Source: Neodontobutis hainanensis
Taxonomy: Eukaryota; Chordata; Actinopteri; Gobiiformes; Odontobutidae
Assembly (NCBI GenBank): GCA_024349245.1
Contig: JALDNG010000022.1
Coordinates: forward strand, 6,747,501 to 6,811,500
Length of the DNA stretch: 64,000 nt
Direction: 5' to 3'
Shown: one piece after another, positions 1 through 14,100 of the stretch
How the letters are laid out: each line of letters opens with the position of its first letter
How positions within the stretch are numbered: position 1 is the first letter of the stretch
The notes under the pieces: generated by a model
What the model saw: the letters and a program-made list of their open reading frames with translations, nothing else
What the model was told of the DNA's origin: nothing
The model's database searches: none
Program-made: the position numbers and the translations under genes

Positions 1-2270
1 CCCTTATGTCCATCATTTATGTTAAGTTGCATTATGAATAGACAATGAAGATTGCATTATGTTATAAAGCAAAAACCATACATTTAGTAATGGAGAAAAA
101 AACTTACTTTACTCTTTATCCTTTGTATTTGTGCCCACATCTGGTGTATTTGGTGGCAATTTAAGCTCCATTGAACATGATCATTGTCAGTCATGAACAA
201 AATCTTAGGCAAGCAGACAGACAGTGTATTTTTTATGGTAAAGTTGTCTCTGTCAACTCCCAAGCAATATCCCAAAAGTGGTTGCTAATTATGAAGCGGG
301 TATAATTTAAGGAGAAATTTTGATTTAAAGACACAGTGTATATAATATAAGAGGCAGCAACACTGCTGTTTAGCAACTGCATAAGACCAGAACTTTTAAG
401 AAATATACTAAAGTGAAAAATTTAAATGGAATAAATAATATAAAAAAATTTAAATAATCTGATTTAAAAATAACAAATAAATCATTTGATTTAAAGATGA
501 ATTAAATGATCTAAATTGTTTGGCAATATTAAAAATGTTTTGTTTTTTTTCTTCTGTTTTGTTTTGTCGCACCATGTAGTGTTTTGTTTAGGATATTAAA
601 AGGGGTAAGCAAAAATAAGTCTAGGCTTCAGCCTATACCCTTTTTGGTAATCAAAGGTATGTTCTAAATTAAAATGTATTATTTTCTTCTTTTTTAAAAA
701 CTAAACTAAACCCTGTAGTTACCGAGTAAGTACCCACCACACCTCCCTGATCCTGCATTATTACTTTGTAATTACCCCAAGGCTGTAGAATTTTGCTACT
801 TATAATAGCTCACAAATATTACTCTTGTACTGTTAATACTGTGTGTTCTGCACAATTTTTATTGTGCCATGACCTAATAAAATTAAGTGTACATTAATGT
901 CCTTTTTTAAATTAAATTGTTATTTACTGTATAAGCAACAAATGAATGACTTTGAAAGACACATGAATTACATAATACTGAATACTTACTCACTTACACT
1001 TCCTAAACAATTTTGAACTGAAATGAATAATACACACATGTGTAATTATGGTATTTTCCAATCTGGTACCCCTGTTCCAAGAAATTGCAGCCACCTACTT
1101 TTTTTTTATATTTTATCCAGAAATAATAATACTGGACAAAGTAAGTACACACAGTACCCAATAAGTACATTCTGTAATCACGTGATATTACGTGAGGTCT
1201 ATAATCTAAACAACATAGGTATTGATTTTTAACGTAATCTAAGGGGTATATTGCCATGTAAGTTATAAATGCAATGTGAGTTAAAGTTTAGTTTAAACCT
1301 CCAAAAAGACTTAACAGACACAGATAAAGGTCTTTACTGTCAACGTACAACAATTTTTTTGCAAACAACACCAAGACGCATTTTCCAAGTTTTTATTTTT
1401 TATTTTGTATTGTGTCCTCCATAGTAGTTCATAAAACGTCCACCTGTGACAAGAATGCCTTCAGCTGCTGTCACTGCAATCTGAAAAGGCTGACATTTTT
1501 GGTGGGCTTTCTGGGTTTTAATTGTAAATATTCATGTGTAGCTTTCCAAAAGCCAAGTCTTACTTTTTTGTCACAATCTCTGAGCGTTACTTTTATTATT
1601 TTGGAGGAAAGTAAAAGCAAAGGTATACTCTGGAGCTTGGCATCATTTGGGATAATACAGCCCTGAAAAATGCAGCTTCCCATTTGCATGTATATTGCCC
1701 GCATAGAAATGCATATGGCTGACAGATTTCTAAACTCCCAAACCTCCATCTCACTCCATTCTCTCTGTCTCACTGCTCCACATCACCTCTCCCCAACCAC
1801 GTGAAAACCTTAGCAAATCTCTGCGCCGCCATTCCGTCTGATATCCTTTTTTTTTTGTCTGAACCATATTAACCACTCCTCTCTCTTGCCTCGTTTCTCG
1901 TTCTTTCACTTCTCCTAATGCAGCTTTTATCGTCAGCCCTGTTCGGTTTTTATTAGCAGTCCAGAAAGCGTGACATTTATGCAAACCGGCACCGGAGTCT
2001 GTCTTCTCTATTGTCTATGAGTAAAGAAGTGGACCCCTCTGCGGCAGTGGCTCCGCAAGGGTCACTTTCTGCCCTCTGTCGCCATTCATAATTCTCATAT
2101 CAACAGGGAATGGAACTTCATATCTCCGTATCTTCACATCAATGATTCGTGCCTTTTAATAATACAGGAAATTGCTGGTGTAGGTAGCTGCTTGCAATGA
2201 ATATTCTGGATCAGTTGGATTCATTAAGTCGGAGAAATGAAAGACTGGAGTGTTGTTTTAGGAAATTGTC

Positions 2271-2272
<2 letters not shown>

Positions 2273-2308
<36 letters not shown>
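2273..2308. repeat. (TG)n microsatellite
   Basis: About 18 uninterrupted TG units followed by a short imperfect extension. This is a simple repeat with no coding evidence around it. Confidence 0.95.
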
Positions 2309-2309
<1 letters not shown>

Positions 2310-2661
2310 CTGTGTGTTTCTGTAGGTTTGTCAACAGCTTCAACTTAGATGACCTAGAAGGATCAACAAAATACAATAATACAACACAAGTCAGGGCTTT
2401 TTACCACACTATTACTCAGCGCACCGTCACTTCCTCCATATCCTGTTGGCTCTATTCAATTAGCCTCCAGAACTGAAACCGACTGCTAAGCATTGCCACC
2501 GTCTGCGCCAGGATCATCAGGCTTTCAGTCCCTCACTTTAAAAATAAGAAACAGATTCAGAGGGTTGTGGGTCATATTCTTCTTGACCCATCAAATGGTC
2601 TCTTCTCAGCATTTGAGTGGCTTCCATCATGCCCCAGGATGCCCTGTAATAGTGTACGGAT

Positions 2662-3306
2662 GTAGTGGCGGCTGGTGGTGAAATTTGGTAGGTTGGCCAA
2701 AAAATGCAATCACAGTTGGGACAGTTAGAGCTACACTAATCTTTATAAAATAAACTTATTCTCAACATGATTATGTCAAACAAACTCTTTCACACAAACA
2801 CTTCTACATGACATCTTCATAGCTTCCACTGAATACTGCAATGTTTTATTACTCAGCTAAAGACTGAGGCAGAAATAATGTTCCTTACAAAGGAGACTGG
2901 AAACAGAAGTTTTTTGTATAATATATTCATAAGAAAATATCCTGCTCTCCCTGTCACTTCTTCTCCACTCACAGTGAAGTTCACTGTTACTTTGAGAGTC
3001 TCTGGTTTTCAATCAAATCCAAGTCTCTGGCCTGGAACACATTTAGCCCCAATAGCCGGTAATTCTAGGGGCGGGCCTTTACACCTGTCAATCACCAAAT
3101 GAGGAAGATGATTGGTGCTTAGGTCACTGCGTGTTATTGGTTGTGGGCTGATTTTTGTGGGAATTTAGATATATTGGTGCCATCGAAACTATAAACATTA
3201 TGTTCTAGAATCATCCACATTTTATATTTTATATCTTGTAAATGTTTAACAATAAAAATCCTAGATCACTTAGCCTGCCTTGCCCATTGACACCAGCTGC
3301 CCCTGG
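2662..3306. mobile_element. Possible non-autonomous DNA transposon remnant
   Basis: The left end reads AGTGGCGGCTGGTG and the right end, read in reverse complement, reads AGGGGCAGCTGGTG. This is an imperfect terminal inverted repeat matching at about 12 of 15 positions, some 645 bp apart. The left motif resembles hAT-like termini common in fish and amphibian genomes (recognition by eye). No clean target-site duplication was found and no transposase reading frame lies inside. The boundaries and class are therefore tentative; chance similarity is possible. Confidence 0.35.
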
Positions 3307-4919
3307 TTTATTATCTTTAAATTATTTGTATTTTATCAAACCACGTAACATTAGCGGGACCTTTACCATACTTCGTCTGAGTAACAACAAAACAAGCCAG
3401 AGCAATTTATAAAGTGCAAAAGTCTATTCAGTAAATACATTGTTTACTGTTTAACTGCTTTTCTTCTTTTACTTTGGCTGTTTTACGTTTACATAATCAC
3501 TGCCCTGTGGAGGCTTCTGATTGAGGCTGGCCCTTGTGTACTATTGTGTTGTATGTGCGGCGAACAAACACTCACATTAAGAAATTGTGCCTCTAACCTG
3601 ATCTGTTTAAAGACATACCAACCTGGTCTGATTACCTTCTCCATAGCCAGCCATAAATAATTAGATTTACCTCTATTAATCTCATCTCGAGGTGTTAAAC
3701 AAGTGGAGAGGCAGCAGTTCGCTTGGAGTAATCCACACAACCCCTGCTCAGTCCGCTAGTGGATTACATCCCCAGGTCACTGTTTATCCTTTACGTAAAC
3801 TGGCCTCTGTGTGCAGACTACTCTCGAGCGGACACCTCCAGCCCCGATAGCATCTGAAATCTCTGCTACTTGACGAACAACAGGACACTCTGTTTCCACC
3901 TTCCCCCAGTAGAAGTACCATCGCCGCACCAGAGCCATCCATCTTCTTGCTTTTACCCCCAGATCACTGTCTCACCTGCATACACACAGTGACAGGACCG
4001 GGGCAGTTCAAACTCAGGCATATCGGCTGAAAAATGGTAATGCTTCTGTGTGCAGTGTGTGGTCCCTGGCCTTTTATCTGTAGCCCTAAAAGGAGTTCTC
4101 CACAAATGTATTTTAGGTTGCCTCAAATGTGGATTTCTATCATTTTTCTTAAATGTAAGCCTTTGCAGCATTGGAATATATTTTTCTTGTAAATAAATAT
4201 GGGGAATAAAAAAAAGCCTTCTTTAACAACAAATTGGAAGTAGTGGCAACCAAATTATGTTTAACTTACTAACGGTATATCATGGCTCAAAAAATGTATG
4301 TCCCCTGAAGCAATAAACATCCTTGCTCGGAATGAGTACCCTAAGAATACCACTGATGTTTGAACTACATTGTCAAGAGACAAACTAATCATCCGGTAAT
4401 TCCACAAAAGCCTGCATGCCTTTGTAGGTGAGAACATCCCCCAGTCCTCACGTCCAAGGTTTGAGAACATACACCTCAACCACAACGCCATGTAGGAACT
4501 GTACTTTTGCAAAGGGAATGGAATGTCTCCTGGAGAGGTGTGGTCTGCCTCGGTGCACGTATGTCCGCTGCTCTTCTGGACTTGTGTTTTATGGCCTGTT
4601 GGTGAGGCCAGCTCAGATATGGTTTCACTCCTCTTGGCAGAGTCAGACCTTGCTGCTGACAACAGGTTTTATTTGATGTGGATGTCCCGTGTTGGGTTTC
4701 AGAGCTGGCTTCAACATATGATCTCCATTATGACCAGAGGAGGAGCGCATGCTGGAGGATGACTGGTGACTCCGGGCAGACAGACAGGACAGAGATGGGG
4801 GATGGAGGGAGGCCAACAGAGGGGGAATGTCATGGAGGGAGTCAGGAAAGTAGAGGTGCTCAGACAAATGATCAATGGATTTATTTTTAAATTACTTTAT
4901 ATTCCTATGGGGAAATTCA

Positions 4920-5085
4920 CGTGTTCACATTTTTATGTTGGTGGGGAAACTGGAGTACCCAAGGAAACCCACCCAAGCACAGGGAGGACATGCCCACCAC
5001 ACACAACGGTGGCGGTGACAGTCAAACCCCCGACCTCCTTACTGCGAGGCGACACTGCTAACCCCTGGGCCACTGGGCCATGGCA
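4920..5085 (-). mobile_element. DANA/mermaid-like tRNA-derived SINE fragment
   Basis: On the minus strand the segment reads as a pol III promoter-like head (a GTTAGCAGTGTCGCCTC block, then an AGGAGGTCGGGGGTTTGA block resembling box B). It is followed by the typical gene-spacer-like body that contains CATGTCCTCCCTGTGCTTG and a GGGTTTCCTTGGGTACTCC block. This order and wording match the DANA/mermaid family of fish SINEs as I know it. The 3' end is truncated. It is a retroposon copy, not a functional tRNA gene. Confidence 0.75.
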
Positions 5086-7387
5086 TGTAACTTTACAACT
5101 GCCGTATTGATGGACATGGTTTGTTAGCTAAATCGGTTTGTTTTCAGTGAATATACGTGTTTGAGATAAATGAGATATTACTCTCACTTACTGCTTTGTT
5201 TGTGATATACAATGCTCATGAAAAGCAGAGTTGATTCCTCCTCAGTCACCTGTGGACAACAAACACACATTACACAACCACATGCATGCAATGTCACTTT
5301 CATTTTGATTTGGTGGTTTCTCTACAGATTTACCAGAACAAAAAAACACATTTGTTTTTGGATGCTATAGCTGATTAGCATGTTTATCCTGCCCATATGG
5401 ATATCATACATCAACTGTTTCAATGCATACAGTAACAGACTGTGATTCTAATGATATTATTGTAGTTTTGTACACATACTGGTCAACTCACTTTTACACT
5501 AACTGCGTATGGGGCCAATACGGTATATAGTATGCACAGTAAATCTTTTAGCAGTCAGCAGTTTTTCGATTATATTCAACTACTCACCTGTATTAAATAA
5601 AAAAACTTTTCCCACACTAAAATTTATGAAGCTTACCCAGTCTCAGCAGATGGACTTCAGTTTTGTGAGTACTTTTAAAACAGCATGTATGGCTCATATA
5701 CTTAACTGTATGTTGGCACAAAGCATGGATGGAGGCTTTACCTTATGCTTTGATAAAAATCTGACATGTGTTGGACAAAGTGATTTAAAAGTGTTGGATG
5801 GTAGCATATTTGTTCAAAGAAAGAAGAATTAATTTAATCAAAAATCTACCTGCAGTGAAAAGGTCAAAATGATAAGAGACTTAACCAAGGCAAACAAAGG
5901 CTTGGTTCAACAAATGTTTTAATGTAATATTAGATGTGTCATGTGCCAAAGAGTAGGATATTTGTACCCTCACATATGAAATTGTCACCAACTAGTGCAG
6001 CCAACTGACCAAAAATGATGTATAGAGAAAAAAATATTATCGCCACGACACTGGCGATCATTTGTGGCAATAAATCTCTCTAGATATTCTTTCATGTGAC
6101 CTTCAGGGACCATCGTTTTGATTTAAAGACCAAGAAATTAATTTAGCATCATTATTTGTGAATCACTTTGAGAACACATTTTTATGACCAGCATAAAGGA
6201 CAGGTGGGTAAATATCTCTAATGGCAGTAAGTTGCTTATGCTATATCCCCCCCACCTTTCCTTGTGTTGATAATGTGTTTAATAATTTGATGGAGGTAAG
6301 GTAGGGAGAAGGCAGAATGGGGGGGTCATCTCTATGTGTTTTCACTGTTTCGGGGGCTCTCTCACTCTGTCAGATTGAGCCTGCACACCATTCTATAATT
6401 CCGTCTTATCAGTCAGAGGCTTTAGTTATTTACTTTAAAATGGACTAATTTCTTATTCCAGCGGAGGGGGTAGTAGCTGCTGACTTGAACAGCTGCTTCA
6501 TGACCCAAAAAACTGTCAGTCTTTCCCTGGAATAAATTGTGGAATGTTCCATTTTGCATCGAAGGGGTGAACCAAAAAGAGAAGGACCAAAAACTCATCA
6601 GCAAAAAACTCAGAAATATCCCGTTTTTACATACACACAACCACCTTTTAGTCCATAAGGCTATTAGATTTTCCTCGTGTTCCGTAAGGTTTTGGACCGG
6701 TCTGAACTGGTTATTTTGCACAGCTCACCCCCGCCTTTAAGAGCGCACGTTCGTGTAGGCTCATAGTAGAATCAATTCACAGAGAGGGCAGCTTGAAACC
6801 GCCTGCTCATGCCTGTGCGCTTAGTTTGGGGAGAGTGGCGTGTCGAGCAGCTTGGAGTTTAATAGTCCTGGTAGCATCCGTGCAGTAGGCTATGTACATG
6901 TCTGACTCCCCGTGTGTACGTGCATGACTGTTAGGGCCACTCAGAGAGAACGGTGTGCTCGGAATCGTGCCGTTTTAAATCGTTATTTTTTTGTGCGAAA
7001 CGGGGTTATGACAGATGTCGTGAAATAAAAGTTTCTACTGCGCTCTGCTGCGTGGATTGATCATTTTCTCTCTAATTCCTCTGCTGTGTTGAACAAAATA
7101 TAGAACGGAACAAAGTGACAATCGGTTTGAATTGCCCCTCGTTAAAGTTGTTTTAACATGTCGCCAGTGATCTGCCACAGGATGAATTCAGTCACTTGTC
7201 ACACACGGTTGGCAAAAAAACGCACATATTTTATCCAAACTTGCAGTTGTCTATCCCCACGTTTCAATATAATCCTGAATAGTCATTATTAGTACCCACT
7301 GCGTTTCCCCCACACTCATTTTTGTGCCCCCTTAAAATGTTTTGGCATTTCTTCTCCATTTTTTTTCTGGAGTCTTGGCAATAGGTT

Positions 7388-7403
7388 TTGCGTAATTACG
7401 CAA
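7388..7403. promoter_or_regulatory. 16-bp perfect palindrome, paired bZIP-like sites
   Basis: The sequence TTGCGTAATTACGCAA is a perfect 16-bp palindrome made of two adjacent TTRCGYAA octamers. TTRCGYAA-type sites are bound by C/EBP and PAR-bZIP (HLF/DBP/TEF, NFIL3) dimers. Whether this site is used, and which gene it would serve, is not shown by the sequence. Confidence 0.4.
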
Positions 7404-9717
7404 CCTTTGCGCTTCCTCGCTCTTCCATTTCTCTGAGACAGGGTCATGCCTAAGGATTTTTTTTAATTTTTTCTTTCAATGTGTTTTGTGTTGACTTGTA
7501 ATGTAATGGCCAGCAGCTTCAGTCACATGCCCTCACTCATTAGGCTCTCTGGATGCCCCCTTTGGCTGGTGTGTCAAAAAGTCGTGTCAACATTGAATCA
7601 ATGGCGGCAGAAAAACCTACTGGGGAAAAACATTAATAGAGAAAGAGGAAGCAGTGACAGTGGGATAGCATTGGTATAAATGCAACACTAAAGGCAGAGT
7701 TAGAAGTATGCGCTAAAGTTCGGTAACGCATAAGTAGGCTTAGGCCTAGTCTGGTGGTGGCCAATCGTAGTACTTACATCATCTGTGGTGGGAATGATAG
7801 TGGGGTCCAGGAGATAGAGCTATAGGGCAAATGGTTATAACTCTTATTTGCAGACCTTGACTCCTGAAGCCCCATTTAAAAAGAGTGTATTTGGGGTTTT
7901 ACCTTCCGTATATAATGTACAGATTGGGCTCAATCATAAAAAAACAAACAAACAAAAAAAAAAAACATACAAATTAAAATGTACTCCTACCTTGCTTTTA
8001 ACTTACTCAGCCAATGAGCTACAAGCTCACAACAGTTAAAGGCCTATTTTCCGTGAGTTTGTTTGGAAGCGCTTCTCATGCAGCTTTTATTTAACTTCTC
8101 ATCTCGGCCAGTTTATTTGTGTTCAAAGGCGATACACTTTTATCATTTTTCTCCGAGTTTAATCTTGGAGATGAATTATTCACAAATATACAGTACAATA
8201 GACTGTCCAATCAATCCCCTGATGAACTCTACTCCGCCTTTACTTCAGTGTTGCTCCTCTCTCGTTATTCTCCTCATTTCCACAGTCAGTCACACTCACA
8301 CACTCTTCTCCGCGTGCGTGTGTGCGTGTGTCAGTGGTGGTGGCTTGTTTAATGCACTGCAGGTTGGCTCCTGCAGCAGGTCTGGCCAGATAAGAGCAGC
8401 ACACGGCTTTCTGCTGGGAGGGAGGGAGAGAGAGGAGAACATTGCCTCTTCACTCACATAAACCATTAAATTGTAATAATGGGGCCACCAGCGCTTAAAG
8501 CTGAATACATAGCGCCCCCTTTGGGTTTTTCCTAAAAAGTGAGAAGAACTACTCATGCTCTCCAATGCTGAATCAACCACTCTTGGATATCTTGAAGCCA
8601 AAAATGGACAGTTCTCTAAAATAGAAAATAACAAACATTTAGAGTGCTAATAAAATTTCTGTTTTTGTAGCTGGAAAATTGGACTGTTGCCTTTGCATAG
8701 TTGTCTGCACACTGAGCTTTCACCAGGTCATAAACGTCACAGAGCGGGCTGTCTTGGCATGGAGCTGCTGGGACACATAAAAGTGAACCTTAAGTTTCTT
8801 AATATCAACAAGAGATGCGCTTATTCAGACAGACAAACGACAGATTGAATGTTCATTTTTGCACATTTAACTTTTGTGCATTTATATAATTGTAAATGTG
8901 GTCTCTCAGTAAATAAAATAAATAAATAAATAAAAAAAATGTCCATGCCTTTAGTGACTAAAACACTTACTGCCTGAGCAACACAGGCCATGTAAGGCAG
9001 TTTATGTGTTTGATTATTTGTCACAGCTGACAAAATTATTTCATTTATTTATTTTTGAGCATGTTGCTCATTGCTAATGCCAATTGGACACACGCACTAC
9101 AGGCTTTATGGTGTTTGATTCAGCATTCATTGTTTCAAGTCAGGATTTAAATTAGTTGCTTGTCCCATTGATATTTGTTTTGTTTTGTTTTTTTACTCAC
9201 TGTGTTCTGTAAATGTAAAAAGAATTCAGGAGACCGGCTTTCTTTAAAATGCACCTGGCCATTCCACTCAAACTACTTTGTTACTAAAATACCTTTATTC
9301 TTTACATTTCCTGCTGAATTTTATACATGTTGGAAACCCAAATCCTAATTGACTCTTCACCCCTCATTGTTTTGCTTGATTATTTTGTTAACAAAAACTT
9401 TTCCTGTGTATAGACTGTGTCTTTCTCAAGTAGAAAAACAAAAAGTTTTGACACTGGTAAAGCACACAAGTCATATCTGTCTGATTGCATTAGTCCAATG
9501 GATATGTGGTGCCACCAAGTGGACATTAGCCATCATCACACAAGTTCTAAGTGAAAATCAAATGTAAATTATTTTACTAAGCCTAAATAAAAGCAAAGGC
9601 TGCAGTTACCAACGGATCAATACAGAGTATACCTGCAAATATTGTTATATATTCTCACTCACACACTCACAAATCCACACTAATCAAAACACATATTTTT
9701 ATTTACAATGAAAAGAC

Positions 9718-9723
9718 TTTATT
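9718..9723 (-). terminator. Candidate polyadenylation signal of tmem59l
   Basis: AATAAA on the minus strand, about 1.4 kb downstream of the tmem59l stop codon. A second candidate lies a few bases further in (about 9697-9705). The signal is too common in AT-rich DNA to be sure without transcript data. Confidence 0.3.
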
Positions 9724-10252
9724 GGTCATGTTGTAAGCATCGTCTCTTTATGAAGAAACAGACCAGTAAAAAGAAAGCAAGACCTACATATACCCTCTTT
9801 TCCAATCCAGCGCTAAAACTAAAGGGCTTTTTAATTGCAAGTCCTTTCCATTAATCATATTGTCATTTAATAGTACACATTCTATTCAATGGTTACATTT
9901 AATAGTAACACAAAAGAGTCACAGCGAAGTCTACTGCAGAGTCGTGCCGTACTGGCGTGGGTTATAATGTCAACTATCAAAGCGTCACTTGCATGCATGG
10001 TTCATTGTCTACATAGCCAGGGTTAAAAGAGAGCGTTATACAGGACATCAAAAGCACTGAGAGGAAAATCTTTTCTAAGACTGTGCAACTCTGCTCCATA
10101 ACAAAGGGTCTATGTTAAAAGCTTGGCATTACACATAGTTACAGAGGTTATCCTTCAGTATGTGCCCCTAGGACATACAAAATAGTCAGCTATGAGAAAG
10201 CACATGGCACATTTAACAACTAAGAACTCTGGTATTAGAGCAATATTATGAT

Positions 10253-10265
10253 AGTAGTAGTAGTA

Positions 10266-10298
<33 letters not shown>

Positions 10299-10314
10299 TC
10301 AATAATAATAATAC
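10253..10314. repeat. (TAG)n(TAA)n microsatellite
   Basis: A compound trinucleotide run, TAG units passing into TAA units with one interruption. It lies in the presumed 3' UTR or 3' flank of tmem59l. Confidence 0.95.
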
Positions 10315-11164
10315 TACAGTAAAAGGTGCAATTTATCTTCTCTCACTTTAGTCTACTGTTCTGTACATACCCACCTGATGCATTTGTCGGATGATGCAAC
10401 TGTACATGGCACTTTAATAACACTATCAACAGCCAACCTCAGTGATTCTCAATAAATACAGTAGAAAATAAATATGCATTTTCATAAAGAGCAAACAGGT
10501 TTGAAATTGTTCGAAGACGTTCTGATATTTGTGCTGTGTCCAAAACAAAAAACAAAAAAGGGAGGTGCCAACCAACAAATGGCTCAATATTTCAAAATGA
10601 GTATATGTTCGAAATCTGCCTTGAGAGACGTTCTCAAGCGTTCGATTGTTAGAAGACATTACAAAACTGCTTGTAGTCATGATTGTGTAAACAGATCATA
10701 AAGTGTGAGCTCAACAGTTTGTTTCCCGAAGCCCCTAAGAGTGCTCTCAAAGGTATTTCACTTGCTTATCGTTTATCTTTCCTCCCACTCCTTTTATGTT
10801 CTATCCTTTCATTTTCTCTCAGAGCTATTAATTAATCAGATCTCTGTGAGGAACGTAATTCTGCATGTGTCTTCCTTTGTTTACACGGGACATAACAAAT
10901 GATCTGAAAACTCACCCAATTTAGGTTTTTCTTTGTGTCCCAGGTGTTTTTGAGACAGGAACACTTAATAATTTAGGAATATGTAAAGTGAATTCAACTC
11001 ATTAAACTTAGAGACAGGTGTATGTAATTGTGGCCGTACAATGAAATGACTGAGCAATGGGTGTAACCAAAATCCCCAAATAGGACTGATGTTTACTCCT
11101 AAATAAGAGACAAAACATGATCTGTCACCCCTTTCAGAAATAGAGTGGGCCTTCAATAGGTTTT

Positions 11165-14100
11165 CTAAACACAGGTTTTGTCAAGGTCAACTTTCACCGG
11201 CAGGGGCCCCGCCTCCTGGATCTCCTCTGATTGTTTCACAGTAACTGCAATCACAGGGCTCAGGTGGTAAGGGTTGACTTTGTGGGTATTGTCCAGAAAC
11301 TCTTTATCTCCATTGATACTCAGCTAAACAAAAAACAATGACGGTGTTAGACAAACAAAATGTGAAGATTTTTTTGTAGCTATATTGAAAGACAATTAAT
11401 TTTCTATAAAACTGGTAGTTGTAACTGTATGTCATTTCCCCTTGCATGCAAAAATACAGACACCAGGAAACTGATACATTTCGAATGTGAAATATGTTTT
11501 GCTAAACAAAGCATATAACAAAATAGTATGAACTCTAATAATTCTGTACAATATGTGCTGTGTGTGTGTATACAGTATATCAATCTATGTGCACACCTGT
11601 GTCTTGACATGTTGTTCTGGGGCAGTGACCAGGCTGGCACAGCTGAGCCAAAGCATGACCATGATAGACAAGAAGAGACAAGCGGCTAAAATCCATCGAG
11701 GCAGACCTGAACGCCTAAAAACAACAAGAAAAGAGAAGTTGAGTTTTTGAGTTTACATCAGGACACATAAAATCAGCCAAGAACGTAACAAGTCCAAAGG
11801 TAAATATGAAGGTAATATTACATGTTGTTTTGATTTTACTGATCGGTGCCTGATAATGTGCACATAATACTAAATATAAAAGTTTGAAAGAGGTACCTCT
11901 CAGCTTGTTGTTAGAACCTACCGTGACATACATCCGAGGAAGTCGTGCTCTGCTGTGGGATCATCTGTGTGCTGCACTGGGTGCTTCCCTTTCCCTCCTG
12001 CTTTAGAGGCTCCCTTCTCTCCATGTCCTCTCAGACCTGTTATAATACATTTTTAAGTACTATTTCACAAACTTGATCCCTCATAGACAAAGTAAGTGGA
12101 CATGCATATGCTTCACCATGGGGCCTTTGGGTGTGAGAGTGGACCTGGGGCCAGGGCTTGTCTGCCACATTAGAGCGAGGAGCCTGGAGCTCAGGCACAG
12201 AGTACTCCACCTCTGGCTGGCTCTGAAAAAAACAATAACATTTTTAAATTTGTTGCGGAAGACTGTATTTACATTAACCTTTAGTGCAAATACTGTACGA
12301 TGTACATTATTTTGAGTAATTACTTTCATTCTATTTAATTGCATTAAAGATCATTTGTACTTTTAAGGTGGAATTGACACAAACACAGACAGATAAAAAA
12401 AGGTCTATTCTAACTACGCTGTAGAAATGGTGTTAATGTTTGCCATTTTCTATAAACTCAGTAGTATGTATTAAGCTGCCACCCAGAGTCTGCTGTCAGT
12501 GTGTTTACAGGTCCCTATGAGAACTCATTAAAACAGGATTGTGGTTCCCTATTGATGGCTCCCTCCTGTACAACAGCAGCTGTACACTGTCCCAACAATG
12601 CATATGCTGGCTCGGTGGTAGAGCGGACGGTTATAGTACATCCCATAACCGTAAGGTTGGTGGTTTGAACCTCCTTGCCTCCAGTGGTCTTTCAGCTGTG
12701 GTACTGGTGTGAGTGTGTTCAATGCCGGTCGGAGAGGCTGTAGGCGCAAAATGGCTGCCACATCTCTGTCAGTCTGCCCCTGGGCAGCTGCAGATATAGC
12801 TTACCACCTCCAGTGTGTGACTGTGGAGTGAATAAATAATGTGAGCTCTTTGAGTCTCTGGAAAAAAGCACGATATAAAACAAATCCATTATTATTAACA
12901 TAATAACTATAAATGATCAATGGATTTTATGTATTAATGTGCATGTTGTGCTCATTACAATTACTTTGGTACTTGTTTTTATTGAGACTAGATGAGGTCA
13001 TGTCCGGGAGTGGCGATAAGGCTCGTGGGTTGAACAGGTCTTAAAAATACTCCAAACCTCCATTGTTGAAAGATATTTCACAACCGGCTTTATTACCCCC
13101 AGTGTGCAATGTTTTCTGACAGAGTGCATTGAAACCAGATGCAGCGCCAGTGTGAAGGTCTCGGGGAAGAGGGCACATGTGAGGGGGATGATTCTCATTG
13201 GTTGCCGACCGATGAGATCTAACCATCAGAATGAGTGGACCCTGATCTGCATCTGCAAAGCATTACTAGAGGGAACGTAAAAAGGTGCTCTGGTTTAGAG
13301 AGAAGAAGGGTTTACAGAGTTCAGAAATGTCTCAGCCATAAATGGAAAAGAGTAAGAACACAAGTAAAAACAATCTTATATGTAACACTTAAACTGCTTT
13401 TAAAAGGTATGAAAATTATTATATTCTTACCTAACAAAAGTTTCTTTTATTCCACACTTGCAGATATTATTCTGGAAATTCTGCATTTTATGTCTTTGAG
13501 GATATGCGTATTATACTAAAAGATTTAAATTAGCAGGTAGGCTAAAGTTTGCAATTATTACTAAAAGGCACTTTATGATTGATTCTGAACATAAATTTTG
13601 AATATGTTAATGTTTTACAGGCACAAATACTGAGCTTTAACATGCTCATTTCAGACTTGTTATCATTAAAGAAACTAAGGTCACACACTTGTCATTAACA
13701 GCAGAGAATGGCTCACACTGTCATAAGATGTGTTTGTGTCAAACATAATTAATGTCAAGAGGTGCGTCACCTATGGGTACAGCACGCAGAGTCTCTGAAG
13801 GTGAGAAAACATGACGTGTGATTTAGAAATCTGCTTCCTACTCCTTTCTAAAATCTGACAAATCACCAGACCGTTTTGTTCTGTTTCTGCTCTGGATTCA
13901 TTCATTTTGTTCCTTTCAAATCCATTCTGGCAGCTTGAATATTGCAATTGTAAAAAAGAAATGGGGTAAAGGCGACTTCTTCTGTATTCAGCCTTATAGG
14001 AAGTTTCATTTGCTGGGCAGACCAGCTCAGTAACACACCAAAGCCCATTCAAAAAAAGTATTTAATTAAGTGACCTTTGTCCACAAAATCACAAACTAAG

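Larger units (their letters stand above)
1..9717. other. Left intergenic region, no gene supported
   Basis: I found no exon series, splice-paired reading frame or recognisable protein here. Kelch-repeat coding sequence was looked for because KLHL26 follows TMEM59L in human; none was seen. The DNA holds a (TG)n run, a possible transposon remnant at about 2.66-3.31 kb, a DANA/mermaid-like SINE at about 4.92-5.09 kb and a palindromic bZIP-like motif at 7388-7403. Stretches of mixed composition at about 1.4-2.24 kb and 8.04-8.46 kb look like candidate regulatory DNA. The short open frames are AT-rich chance frames. Confidence 0.6.

Noticed and set aside
1..9717. A klhl26-like gene next to tmem59l as in human
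   Set aside because: No kelch, BTB or BACK coding sequence was seen on either strand; the gene may lie further left or elsewhere.
12603..12680. tRNA gene suggested by box A and box B motifs
   Set aside because: The head does not form a credible cloverleaf and is continuous with a SINE body and tail. The same reasoning applies to the element at 24073.
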